Notes: a model not told the origin generated them from the sequence alone. Counted from the stretch's first letter, positions 1 to 12,379 are shown. The stretch: DNA of 22,500 nt from Stramonita haemastoma (GCA_030674155.1 CM060320.1:28594065-28616564), one strand, 5' to 3'. Numbers and translations are program-made.

Positions 1-90
1 TGGCTCGCTCTCTCGCTCTGTCTGTCTCTGTCTCTCAGTTCTCTCTCTCTTCCTCTCCCCCCCCCCCCTCTCTCTCTCTCTCTCCTCTCT
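1..90. repeat. CT-rich simple repeat with C homopolymer
   Basis: Pyrimidine-rich tract of CT, CTGT and TCTC units, with a run of about 12 C near 57-68, followed by (TC)n. It continues off the left edge of the window. No coding content is visible. Confidence 0.95.
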
Positions 91-92
91 GA

Positions 93-592
93 AGACGTTT
101 ACCTTTTCTTTCAATTCCAATAGAAATAGATTATATAAAAGTGTTCTCTTTCTCTTTACGTTCAATACAAAATGTATACATAACTCCAGGCAGATTACGT
201 TCCAAGTCCGTCTTTAGCAAGCTATTTCTTTAACAAGTAGAAGCAAACCTAGATATTCTTAGCTATCCTTCAACGTAAGAATAAGGGATCTTTTCTTCTG
301 ATGTAGAATAAATTTGATTTATAACAGTTGAATAAAGTTTCAGTTGTCTAACCCCTTTTGAATGTGTTCCCTCTCTATTGTTCATAAGGATCCTATATCA
401 CATAACGGAACTTACAACTGTCGTGTGATCCTGAGATTAGTGCTACAGTTTCTTTCCTTGTACATGTCGGGAACACAGTTTGAATTATCAGCTGTGTAAT
501 TAATATCAGGGATACTTAATTTGATAATCATCACTTCATTGTATATGGTTTCAAAAAGATTTTCTTTGAAAACTCAAAGCACAGTCTTTTAT
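93..592. other. AT-rich single-copy stretch, no gene seen
   Basis: About 500 bases of mixed AT-rich sequence. No long open frame, tRNA-like box pair or homology to other parts of the window was found. Two AATAAA-like hexamers (near 308 and 331) are expected by chance at this composition. Confidence 0.6.
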
Positions 593-613
593 TTGACTTG
601 ACTTGACTTGACT
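593..613 (+). repeat. (TTGAC)4 pentanucleotide repeat
   Basis: Four exact TTGAC copies at 593-612, sitting immediately before a 200-bp (TC)n array. This mirrors the (TTGCC)4 at 8274-8293, which ends a SINE 3' module and is also followed by (TC)n. Sequence upstream of 593 does not convincingly align with that module, so a retroposon-tail origin is only suggested. Confidence 0.85.
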
Positions 614-617
614 TTGG

Positions 618-643
618 CGCTCTCTCACTCTCTCTCTCTCTCT

Positions 644-726
<83 letters not shown>

Positions 727-734
727 CTCTCCTC

Positions 735-810
<76 letters not shown>

Positions 811-834
811 TTCTGTCTCCCTCCCTCCCTCCTT
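618..834. repeat. (TC)n array with (CCCT)n end
   Basis: About 190 bp of almost pure TC dinucleotide repeat with scattered CC interruptions, ending in CCCT tetranucleotides at about 818-832. Reading frames across it give only Ser-Leu or Arg-Glu repeats and are not genes. Confidence 0.97.
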
Positions 835-1135
835 CGATATGCCCCGAAGGCCAAGAAAAGAAACTTTTAGGAAAATGTAGAACTCTTTACAAGTATTTCT
901 TGGAATATTGGAATGATGTTGCACCCCATTAGAAACTATGAGGACCCCAGTCCCAAAACGCGTGGAAAGAACAAACTTGGCTATGCTCTCGAGTTGAAAA
1001 CGGGGGAGGGGATGGGGGAGTGCTGTAATGTAATGGGATAAGGTGTTAGGGACATGAGTTTTCCATTGCCAACGGTTCAAAAAGGAGCAGGGAGATAGCT
1101 TGTATTGACTGCAGGAAGCAGAAACTGCATAAATA
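835..1135. other. Single-copy stretch, no gene seen
   Basis: About 300 bases of mixed sequence with a G-rich patch near 1002-1020. A minus-strand open frame crosses it (from about 1080) but depends on the neighbouring CT array for much of its length and shows no recognisable domain. Confidence 0.5.
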
Positions 1136-1158
1136 GAGAGAGAGAGGTAGGGAGGAAG

Positions 1159-1259
1159 AGAATGAATGGATGAATGAATGAATAATCTTTATTTTTCAAG
1201 GGTTACAGAGTAAGCATTACATACTTTTTTTCATCCGGCCCTTGCCCTGATCAGGGAAT
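1159..1259 (-). mobile_element. Solo SINE/LINE-type 3' module with (ATTC)n tail
   Basis: Read on the minus strand, this contains TTCCCTGA, AGGGCAAGGGCCGGATG, a run of A, a TGCTTA element, CCCTTGAA, an AATAAA hexamer (complement of 1188-1193), and then a tail of CATT/ATTC repeats (1160-1184). The same order of motifs recurs at 8201-8297 and 13166-13275 on the plus strand, and at the 3' ends of the SINEs at 13742-14078 and 21305-21660. It is therefore best read as a 5'-truncated copy of a SINE, or of the 3' end of its LINE partner. On the minus strand the tail is followed by CT-rich sequence. Confidence 0.7.
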
Positions 1260-1306
1260 AAAGCTAAGAACCCCCCTCCCTACCCCTACATACCAGCATC
1301 GTCACC

Positions 1307-1500
<194 letters not shown>

Positions 1501-1503
1501 GGG

Positions 1504-1543
1504 AAACAACGAATGAAAGAGAGAGAGGGAGGGAATTGGAGAG

Positions 1544-1613
<70 letters not shown>

Positions 1614-1643
1614 CAACGAATGAAAAGAGAGAGGGAGGGAATT

Positions 1644-1735
<92 letters not shown>

Positions 1736-1745
1736 GTAGAAGAGA
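1504..1745. repeat. Duplicated anchor inside a (GA)n array
   Basis: A non-repetitive anchor of about 35 bp, starting AAACAACGAATGAAA and ending GGGAGGGAATTGG, occurs at 1504 and again at 1611. The two are separated and followed by (GA)n. The period is about 107 bp, so the array expanded at least once as a larger unit and not only by dinucleotide slippage. Confidence 0.85.
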
Positions 1746-1865
1746 GAGGAAGAGAAACAGAGAGGGATGGAGAGAGACAGACAGACAGGCAGTAAAGACA
1801 GAATCAGACAGACAGACATTCAGTCAGAGAAAACGCGAATGAGAAACAGAACAGAACAGAACAGA

Positions 1866-1934
<69 letters not shown>

Positions 1935-1965
1935 TAAACAGACAGACAGTTAGAAAGAAAGGAGA
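1746..1965. repeat. (ACAGA)n and (ACAG)n compound array
   Basis: GA-rich sequence grades into several copies of the pentanucleotide ACAGA (about 1848-1872) and then about 75 bp of ACAG tetranucleotides (1872-1948). Each unit differs from its neighbour by a single base, as expected from slippage after point mutation. Confidence 0.95.
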
Positions 1966-2108
1966 GAAAGAGGATGCTGATAGTTTATTTATTTAAAAGG
2001 TCATCACTCTTCGCGAAGGGAGTGACATATAACACGTCATGATGTAGATTATTATCTTTGTGTGAGCGAGTGAAGTCTCAAGACGACCATAAAAAACACA
2101 TGGCGTTT

Positions 2109-2340
2109 ATGCACCAAAATTGATAGTAGATGGGATGCTTCAATTCGATTGGATGACGTATGCCTCTTCCTGCTGTCTGTGCCAGATAAAAGACATAGAC
2201 CAATCCCTCTCTCCGCCCCCCCCCCCCCTCCCATGCACCAAATTTGATAGTAGTTGGGATGGTTTGATTAGATTGGCTGACGTGTGTGTTGTTGTATTTT
2301 CTATGCCAGATAACAGATGCAGACCTCCCCCCCCCTCCAA
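2109..2340. repeat. Diverged 124-bp tandem duplication
   Basis: Copy 1 starts at 2109 and copy 2 at 2233. Both begin ATGCACCAAA, continue with TTGATAGTAG, TGGGATG and TGACGT, include GCCAGATAA and CAGACC-type ends, and close with a C homopolymer. The copies differ at many positions, so the duplication is not recent. No open frame is shared. An A-rich and CA-rich stretch follows to about 2380. Confidence 0.85.
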
Positions 2341-2489
2341 AAAAAAAGATAAAAACCACACACAAAACACACACACACTGATGGGAAAATTGATATTGTA
2401 TAACAAAACATACCCTACATCCACATGGATCTAAAAGATAAGTGCAACATAAAGCAAATCAGTATACACTTCATGTTTTGTTGTTATTG

Positions 2490-2685
2490 TTGTTGTGTGT
2501 ATGTGTTTGTGTCTGCACACACACACACACACGCGCGTGCGTGCGTGCGTGCGTGTGTGTGTATGCGTGCATGTGTGTGTGTTTGTGTGTGTGTTTGTGT
2601 GTGTGTTTGTGTGTGTGTTTGTGTGTGTGTTTGTGTGTGTGTTTGTGTGTGTGTGTGTGCGCGTGCCTGTATGTGTGTTGTGTGT
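2490..2685. repeat. CA/GC/GT compound array with 12-bp higher-order unit
   Basis: GT-rich lead-in, then (CA)n at 2514-2532, a GCGCGT/GCGT core, then (GT)n. In 2581-2650 the array is organised as repeated 12-mers of the form GTTTGTGTGTGT (about six copies). The alternating purine-pyrimidine sequence is Z-DNA prone. Confidence 0.93.
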
Positions 2686-2689
2686 TTTA

Positions 2690-2926
2690 AAATTGAACGG
2701 AGATTTGTCATCTATATCAAAGTACTTTCTCTAATGATGACAATATTGCAGGGGAGTGGGAATGGGGTATAAAATTTGAATCTTGTAATCGTAAACATCG
2801 AAAGGCTATCTATACCCTTTCACAAAAAGATATGTGGAAAAATAGTATAAACTGTTCTTCATAAATTTCAGAATCTGTTATGATGTGTACACTTTTCATT
2901 TTACTGCTGCCACCTGCAAGCAATAA
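2690..2926. other. AT-rich single-copy stretch
   Basis: About 240 bases without a recognised gene, repeat or RNA feature. It separates the GT array from the GA/GACA/GATA cluster. Confidence 0.5.
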
Positions 2927-3055
2927 TTCTCTCTCTCTTTAAAAACGGGATAAGATAAGAACATACGTAGGGCGAAACATAATAAACGAGGGAGACCAGG
3001 AGGGGGGGGAGGTGTATAGAAAGAATAAAAAGAAGACATAACCATAAAGAAAGGC

Positions 3056-3331
3056 ACAGAGACAGACAGGCAGGCAGACAGACAGACAGACAAATACACA
3101 CATATAAAAAAGAGAGACAGACAGACAGATAGACAGACAGACAGAGACGGAGACAAATATAGATAGAGAAAAGGAAAGAGACAGACCGACAGAGAAAAAG
3201 AGAGAGAGAGAAAGGGAAAGAGAGAGAGAAAGAAAGAGAGAGACAGGGAGAGAGAGAGACAGGCAGACAGACAAGCAGAAAGAGCAAACAGTGAGAGAGG
3301 CAAGTACATGGAGATAGATAGATAGATAGAT

Positions 3332-3413
<82 letters not shown>

Positions 3414-3475
3414 TAGACAGACAGACAGACAAACAGACATACAGAGACAGACAGACAGACAGACAGACAGAGGCG
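3056..3475. repeat. GACA / GA / GATA compound microsatellite
   Basis: GACA and GA units (3056-3311) surround about 25 copies of GATA (3312-3413), which carry one TAAGAT interruption, and are followed by more GACA (3414-3475). Open frames here translate to Ile-Tyr-Leu-Ser or Asp-Arg repeats and are artefacts. Confidence 0.97.
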
Positions 3476-3712
3476 GAGCTGGAGAGGCAGAATAGGCATG
3501 ACTAGTTTATAAAGGTAGCACAGGTATGGATTATGATGATGTCAGTCTTTTACAACGAAGAAGTTAAAAGAAGTATCGCTAAAATCAATAGGAGAACTAA
3601 AACAGAACATACAAAAACTTAACACCGTGGCAACATTGTCCAGAACTTTACCAAACGCTGTAAGGCAGCTGGCATGTAAATTCCTGAACATCATCAGAAA
3701 GCCATGTAGCTA
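3476..3712. other. Single-copy stretch between two GACA arrays
   Basis: About 240 bases of mixed sequence. No reading frame longer than a few dozen codons and no match to the repeat families in this window were seen. Confidence 0.5.
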
Positions 3713-3978
<266 letters not shown>

Positions 3979-5029
3979 GGAAAAAAAGACCTTGAAAAGC
4001 TACAACACCTGTAAGTCTCGAAGGTTACACACAGATAGAAGAAAAGCCAATCTCTTTTTCAATGATGAGGTGAGGTCAGTTTTCACACACAAAGTATCAC
4101 CGGAGCCAGTCTATTTACCGGGAGTTTTCCTTCGTTATCTGTGACCTCCGTGACATGAAAAGGAAGGAAGGAAGACTGACAAGAGGGATCCCGTGGTATG
4201 TGAACTAGCTAGGTAAGAGGCTGGTTTTCTGTGAATGGCTGGCTGATGAAGGTAATAGGGGAAGTTCTCTCTCTGACACGGAGAGAAAACAAAGAGCGTT
4301 GATTGTTGTGCTTTCAGGTTCTGTAACGTAATACTCGGGGGTAGGGGGGGGGGGGGGGGAGACTCATAGTGGATGTTACTCTCTCTCTGTTTGCTTTTTG
4401 TCCTTGAACCTCACTGCGCGTATTCACACCGTTAAGCAAAGTGTCTGAACAAAAGATGTTGTTGGATCATATCCAGGAAAACGTCACGTAGAACTGCTAT
4501 TCTTTTGCTGAAGGTAGCACGCTAAATAGACAGAAAACTTTATTTGTACCTATCAGTGGTAAGCCTGTCCTAAACATGGACGCGAATGTTGAAATTAGTT
4601 TTCAAAACCTGCAAGATCTAATCAAAAGAACGAATTATAAGTTCATATTCCTTATTTTTTTGCCATCCCTTTGGGATATGGAGGATTTTACTTAATGTGA
4701 ATGAACAAAATCATAATTGAACAACATACAAAGAAACGTTATAGAGTTTGATACTTTCTTATGTAGGGTCTATATTGAAAACTATTTTTGGTTTGTATCT
4801 TTTCATTTTTACATGTCATTTGTGATTGCACGTGAAAGATACATATTTTTGAAGAATAAATATAGAAAAACAGATATAAAAACGACATAGATATCTAATT
4901 TTGATTTTTGTCAGAAAGTTTAAACCTTAGTTGGATAATAAAAAGTAATACAGTTTCTTGGTAGAAATAAGGGGAAAATAAGGAGGGTTATCGTGAAATA
5001 TATTGCCTTACTAGCTATTGATGTAAACA

Positions 5030-5034
<5 letters not shown>
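3979..5034. other. About 1 kb single-copy, gene-free
   Basis: Mixed to AT-rich sequence. It contains a short (GGAA)n run at about 4158-4174 and a G16 homopolymer at 4344-4359. I found no coding frame, no tRNA box A/B pair and no match to the SINE families described elsewhere in the window. Confidence 0.55.
4344..4359. repeat. G16 homopolymer
   Basis: Sixteen consecutive G flanked by GGGGGTA on the left. It is one of several long G/C homopolymers in an otherwise AT-rich window. Confidence 0.95.

Positions 5035-5092
<58 letters not shown>
5035..5092. repeat. Perfect (TC)29 array
   Basis: An uninterrupted TC dinucleotide repeat of about 58 bp. The lack of interruptions suggests it is young or actively length-variable. 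Confidence 0.97.
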
Positions 5093-5096
<4 letters not shown>

Positions 5097-5944
5097 CCTA
5101 CATCTTGCACCAAGAAGTCTTATTTCAATCAGCCTGACAACTACGTTCCATGAAAAAAAAACAGCTGTCTCAGTCCTCTGAAAATAATCATTACAGGAGT
5201 GGTAGTTTCGAGAGAGAGCGGTGAGACATATGTGACAAACCACTGACCCAAGAAATAGAATGGTCTGGCCGATAGTCGGTGAAACATAAACTCCATCTCT
5301 CAGCTTTTACTGCACATGTTGTTCGTCCCTCCCTGTGGCACCAGTATCCACCAGAGTACTTAAACGCAAGAAGCGGAAAGAATAGCCGATGTGCAAATAG
5401 GCACAGTGTTCCATGAAGGTTTTTTTTTTTTATTTTGTAGGTGAAGTTGTTACAGCAGGTACCGTGACTGCTAAATTGGAGGTTGTGAATTCCAGTATCA
5501 TCTGTGGCTTGAGAAATTTTGGGGGTCTCTGATTGATGTTGTTGTAAATAGTTCTAGAGTCCCAGCGTAGGTATCTGATTTAGGCTCTGTGAAATTCAAG
5601 ATGCAACGATTTCCCTCTCACTCCCTCAGCCAGGTGGCAGGCCCAAGGCTGGAGATGTTGATGGCTTTGATTGACAGGCAGACTAAAATGGCTGGTTATT
5701 GTTTATTCCATGGTGTGCAGAAAGCTCGGTTAGTATAGCTTTAGACAAACATTGTAAGAGACATCCATTCCCTTTCCACTTATACATATAACAACTAATA
5801 CCTGATTAGTTTGTTTCCGTTCTTGTGGTACAGTATAGCGTGAGATTTGCCTCCCTTTTTGTGATTTTTTTTTATTTCTCTGCATTTTATCAACAAAACT
5901 CCAGAGGACGTTTTTTTCCAGGAAGTAAGAGTATTCTTCCTTTG
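5093..5944. other. About 850 bp single-copy, gene-free
   Basis: Mixed sequence with T runs near 5420-5432 and 5868-5874. A weak tRNA-B-box-like string near 5483-5497 (GGTTGTGAATTCC) lacks a matching box A and was not accepted. No supported coding frame was found. Confidence 0.5.
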
Positions 5945-5972
5945 CCCCCCCCCCCCCCTCTCTCTCTCTCTC

Positions 5973-6013
<41 letters not shown>
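5945..6013. repeat. C14 homopolymer followed by (CT)n
   Basis: A C run of about 14 passes directly into about 55 bp of CT repeat with two CC interruptions. The same order (C run, then CT) is seen at 57-90 and at 16308-16433. Confidence 0.95.
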
Positions 6014-6016
<3 letters not shown>

Positions 6017-6430
6017 CATGGGAGACATTAAAAGAAAGAAGGAAAGGACCTACAATACTGAAATAATATACTCTCTCCCTTACCAAGAGGCCAAAGGGAG
6101 AATACTCTTTATCTCCAGGACTACAATAGTTATAGAGGTTTGACGCTACACCATCTTCTTACCTAGTCAAATATCACTCCATGTAAACAAACTTTACACC
6201 AAACCACAACCACAAACAAACTTATTTTCCTAATAATTACGACTTAACCATACCATTAAACTGACCTCTAACATGACACCCAAATAAGCAACAAAAAGAG
6301 GAATTTCAAATAAGCACTCCTGTTGTTGCTCTTTTTATCTTGCATGCACATGGCAGAAGGGCTTAGAAGGGCTATGAGGTGACATAGCGTGTTGGCCTTG
6401 TCAAGGTGACGCTTCAGTCAGTCTCTGTTC
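6014..6430. other. Single-copy stretch, no gene seen
   Basis: About 400 bases. Open frames that begin just right of it (from 6438) run into the TGTC/TC array and consist mainly of Cys/Val/Leu/Ser low-complexity sequence. Confidence 0.5.
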
Positions 6431-6639
6431 GGGTAGGATGGTTGTTGTTGTTTGTTGTTGTTTATTTGTTTTTTTTACACTGCTTCTGTGTTTTGCAATG
6501 ATGTTGGTCTTATCGAGTCACGCTTCAAGTGTTGCGTGGAAGTTGGTGTTCCTGTTGATGTTTCGATCAAAGAGAGAACTGTTAGTGATGATAATGTTTT
6601 TCTCTTATCCTGTTTGGCTGGGGTTATTTTTCTGTTTGT

Positions 6640-7285
<646 letters not shown>

Positions 7286-7323
<38 letters not shown>

Positions 7324-7359
7324 TGAGTGTGTTTGGGTGTTGTGTGTGTGTGGGGGGGG
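7286..7359. repeat. (GT)n array ending in G8
   Basis: GT repeat 7286-7322, imperfect GT to 7350, then a G run at 7351-7358. It is Z-DNA prone. Confidence 0.93.
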
Positions 7360-7605
7360 ATAATTGTTTTATTTGTCGTCTCCCCTTGTATTAAAATATT
7401 ATGATTTGCATGACTTTTTGTTGTTGTTGTTGATGGGTCCTACCTCAAGTTTTTGATGTTTTGTTCTTGGTTTTTTTCTGTTTTAACTTTGCTGCTTGCT
7501 TTTGTTTCTTCTTTTTTATATGAAGTATGAATGTAAAAGAAAGGATAATATTGTCACCTGATATGATTGTTTGACTTGCATCATTTTTCTTTTTTCTATG
7601 ACTAA
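7360..7605. other. T-rich stretch with short (TTG)n
   Basis: AT-rich sequence with a short TTG repeat at about 7417-7431. No gene is visible. Confidence 0.45.
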
Positions 7606-7650
7606 TTTTTTTTTTTTTTTTTTTTTTTTAAAGAAAAAAAACAACACAAA
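7606..7650. repeat. T24 homopolymer followed by A-rich tract
   Basis: About 24 consecutive T, then AAAGAAAAAAAAC and further A-rich sequence. The T-to-A switch could form a weak hairpin, or mark two abutting retroposon tails in opposite orientation. No flanking retroposon body was recognised. Confidence 0.85.
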
Positions 7651-7707
7651 AAACCTACCACCTCAAGTACATGTGCGCCTGCGGATATGTGCTTATAAAT
7701 ATAAGTG

Positions 7708-7720
7708 TGAGTAAGTGTGT

Positions 7721-7782
<62 letters not shown>

Positions 7783-7792
7783 TGTGTGTGTG
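7708..7792. repeat. (GT)n array
   Basis: About 80 bp of GT repeat with GG and TT interruptions. Confidence 0.96.
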
Positions 7793-8200
7793 ACCTACGT
7801 GTAGGAGTGAGTTTTACGTGTATTATTATTATACTATTATCACTATTGTTGATATTATCTTTATTGTTATTATTATAATCATTGTATTATCTTTAGTTCC
7901 TTCTGAGTTCGTCTGAGTTCATTTTGTTGTTATGAGTTGTAACAATGTTGTAGCTAAGTATTTTTGGGTGGACTTTTCTTGATTGCTAAGTTGTTTATTT
8001 CATTATGTTTCTTTGGTTGCTCCTTATCTATAAACGCTTCTCTTTTCTTTTATAATCAAAATCATTTTATTGTGGCTTCTGATTTTCGACTTCTGAAAGT
8101 GTGCATTTTTATTATCTTATTATGTATAATGTCCTTATTCCTTTATGTTGTTTGGTACTGCATGTAGTTTTACTGTTTAGTATCTTTTTATCTTGATGTT
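7793..8200. other. AT-rich stretch with imperfect (ATT)n
   Basis: ATT-rich trinucleotide-like sequence at about 7818-7890, followed by T-rich single-copy DNA. A 67-codon open frame at 7964-8167 is rich in Phe/Leu/Ile/Cys, as expected from T-rich DNA, and shows no recognisable motif. Confidence 0.5.
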
Positions 8201-9840
<1,640 letters not shown>

Positions 9841-9960
9841 AGTTGATGGATGGGTTTTGTGGGGGTGCTTTTTTGGAGGGAGGATGGGTGTCTTTTTTTG
9901 GGGGGGGTAGGGGGAGTTATTGTTTTGTTGAGGGGAGGGGATGAGAGGGGATGGGGATGT
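9841..9960. repeat. G/T-rich tract with quadruplex-type G runs
   Basis: Plus-strand G/T-rich region with T7 and G8 runs near 9893-9907. It contains four G4 runs at 9932-9935, 9937-9940, 9947-9950 and 9953-9956, separated by 1, 6 and 2 bases. This fits a potential four-tetrad intramolecular G-quadruplex. Confidence 0.8.
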
Positions 9961-10173
9961 TGTTGTTTGGATGTTTGTTTTTTGATGGTTGGTGTTTGAT
10001 AGCTCATAAATCAAGAATACAGGATGACAGAAAAGAATCGACACGGCAGAAATACAAAGAGAAACTGATAAAAAAACAACAACAACATGAACAGAGAAGC
10101 AGACGAGCAGAGAAAACAAAGGACAGACGGGAAACAAGACAGACAAGACTAAGATAGAAGTAAAGAAAGGTAA

Positions 10174-10417
10174 GAAGAACGACAGGCAGACAGATATACG
10201 ACAGGCAGATGGATACAGAAACGATGGGAAGACAACATCAGAGAGTGGACTGGCCTTGAGTGGAATATTTTGCTAACGGAAGGCAGAAAACGACGGAGAG
10301 TGGAGGAAGCTGGTTGCAAAATCTTTGTCGGTGCCTCCACGGTCCAAAGGAGTACGGGATGGTGAAGGTGAGATGAGGAAGACAGAGACAGAGGCAAAGG
10401 GAGAAACACGGACATGA
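10174..10417 (+). pseudogene. Decayed C-terminal fragment of a non-LTR retrotransposon ORF
   Basis: In the frame starting at 10174, translation includes QKRWEDNIREWTGLEWN (about 10216-10266). One extra base near 10276 shifts the frame, after which the frame from 10277 reads RKAEN, then EWRKLVAKS and VPPRS, to a stop at 10415-10417. The pattern (K/R)RWEDNI(K/R)EWTGL, then a short spacer, AENREEWR(K/R)LV and VPQR is the familiar C-terminal end of reverse-transcriptase polyproteins of many invertebrate LINE elements. I cannot say which clade. A stop at 10171-10173 lies upstream, and no RT or endonuclease catalytic motifs are present in the window. It is a 5'-truncated, frameshifted relic with no activity expected. 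Confidence 0.72.
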
Positions 10418-11498
10418 CAGATGGATATAACCAGTCAGAGGGAGATACCAAAGAGACACGAAGTAGCTCAAAACAGCTGAAACACAAACCCCATCGCATC
10501 CCTCACACCACACCCTTGAATGGGTCCCGGAGATGGCTTGACCCGGGCATTTAGATCACGATTTCACCGCTTAAACAACAAGGCTGGCTCAACCGCCGAT
10601 ATAACATATACAAAAGCTTATTTGTTTCTTCTTTCTTTGTTCGTTACACAACGTTCTTCTCACCTGACCGACGAAGAAAATACTACAATAAACTAAATCA
10701 ACTTACAACATCAAAGATGAAGTCACCTGGAGCTTTTGATATAATGATACCTTACTCTATGAAACCCCTAAATATGCTTTTTAAAATAAAGTGGGAGGAT
10801 GGAAGGATAATTACAAAGGCTTGTGAAGCAGGCCGTTATTTTCTTTCCCTATAGTTGAGAAGGTAAGCAGGTGCATGATCCATCCACTATGGATATTCTT
10901 CTTTATTTCTGAGCTACTTCTGTGTTTTTGTCGTCATTCTCGAGGGTTGTGTATAAATAAAATCGATAAATTGTCAGTGTTGTAGTTGTTTGTATTGTTA
11001 CTGTTGCTACTCTTGTTGTTGTTTGTTGACGTTCCCAATTCTAACACCCAGGGGTTACCAAGATAACGTGCACACTCTGCCTCACTCATCACATCCAGAA
11101 ATCACTGTGAGACTGTATGCACACGCAGGAAAAGCAGTTTTCCGAGTGTAACTTTTTTTCTATGTACCATTCCATACAGGGAGCCATACTCCGACTTCAG
11201 AGGATTTTAGAGGAGTTGTCATGCTTAGAGTGGGACATTGCTGGCGGCGATCTTCAAAATAACGTTTTATAACAAATAAAATTTTCACTATAGGCCTTCA
11301 CACTTAGTTGACATCAATAATGGACACTTTTTTAGCTTGGGCCATCAAAATAATAAACTGATGAATCCCTTGTGTATGTGGAAAATACTAAGCCATTTTA
11401 TAAAAAAGTGTTTCCTATCATAAATGATGGAGAGAAGCAGTAAAACCTGTTTGGTAATTCTGAGATCTAAGAGAGGGGCCAGGCGCTACTGCCGTGGG
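10418..11498. other. About 1.1 kb gene-free stretch downstream of the LINE relic
   Basis: The first part may be 3' UTR of the LINE relic, but no poly-A or tandem tail could be placed. The rest is AT-rich single-copy DNA. The minus strand of about 11090-11240 has a faint resemblance to a SINE body (see findings). No coding frame is supported. Confidence 0.45.
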
Positions 11499-11607
11499 TT
11501 TTTTTTTTTTTTTTGGTTGTTACTGCTGATGCTGCTCTTGTTGCTGGATCTGATAGCGATGAAACGTTTTTTATAGTTGGCTGGAGTGTGTGTGTGTGTG
11601 TGTGTGT

Positions 11608-11651
<44 letters not shown>

Positions 11652-11690
11652 GTGTGTTGTGTGTTTGCGTGGTGGGTGTGTAGTTGGGTA
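11499..11690. repeat. T16 homopolymer and (GT)n array
   Basis: T run at about 11499-11514. GT repeat at 11586-11665 with GG and TT interruptions, then degenerate GT/GGTG to about 11690. Confidence 0.92.
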
Positions 11691-12379
11691 GGTGGTACGT
11701 GCTAGTGGTGGTAGCTTAGTTTAACTTTCTATGTGATAGCGTTAGTGCGGGTCATAAGGACGTTACCTCAGTAAAATCATTCACTTGTGTGTTGAAAGGA
11801 AAAGGGATGAACAAAGGGATTCAAGTTTTTGGTATAAACAGAAACCATAATTATATGGGATAAGAACTAGGTTCATTCAGAATAAAGGTATAAAAAACAA
11901 ATTCCTATATTTTGAAGCAAAGACTGTTATGTTATGTTGTGTATTTTTGTGTGTGGGGTTTTTTTTTTTACTTCTTCTTGTTCTTTCTACATTTGTTCTT
12001 GTAATGTTCTTCTTGCCCTTCTTGTGCTTTGTTTTTTTGTTTGATTCTTGTTGTTCTTCTAGTTGTTGGTCATTGTTATTTATGCTGTTGTGTTGGTTGT
12101 TTTTTTTTCTTATATTGATGAGGCGGTCAGTATTTAGACTACCTCTTGTGCAATCGGAGCGGGACGGTCGAAGCGTCATGTTTCAAAATCAGAACACACC
12201 TGTGAATTGTAAGACGTTCTATTTCGTTGGGTTGTGGTTGAAAAACCTCTATTGCATACACGTCGTCTTCACGGTGAAATGTAGTATTTATGCAGCACTC
12301 TTTTAAGAGGCCACATTCTCACTGTCTAGCCATGCCCACCCGAGGTATTGTGCAGAAATGGGATATTATAAATGTGTAC
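11691..12379. other. About 690 bp single-copy, gene-free
   Basis: T-rich DNA. The open frame at 11929-12306 (125 codons) is dominated by Phe/Leu/Cys/Val from T- and TTG-rich sequence and has no recognisable domain. No gene is called. Confidence 0.5.

Noticed and set aside
531..1080. Open frames of Arg-Glu and Ser-Leu repeats over the CT array, including frames extending into flanking DNA
   Set aside because: They exist because CT/GA dinucleotide repeats contain no stop codons. There is no domain, no start context and no support outside the repeat.
2896..3499. Three overlapping minus-strand frames of 178-186 codons rich in Ser, Leu, Ile, Tyr, Cys
   Set aside because: These are translations of GACA/GATA/GA repeats in three frames. 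Equal openness in all frames is the signature of simple repeat.
4232..4265. Another CTGATGA followed by GGGGAAG
   Set aside because: The conserved GAAA after stem II is missing and no helix I/III is visible.
5440..5500. tRNA-like box B (GGTTGTGAATTCC)
   Set aside because: It has an insertion relative to the consensus, no box A at the right distance, and no match to other SINEs in the window.
11358..11392. Hammerhead ribozyme-like CTGATGA followed by GGAAAA
   Set aside because: Stem II does not pair properly, and the flanking stems I and III cannot be formed around the core.
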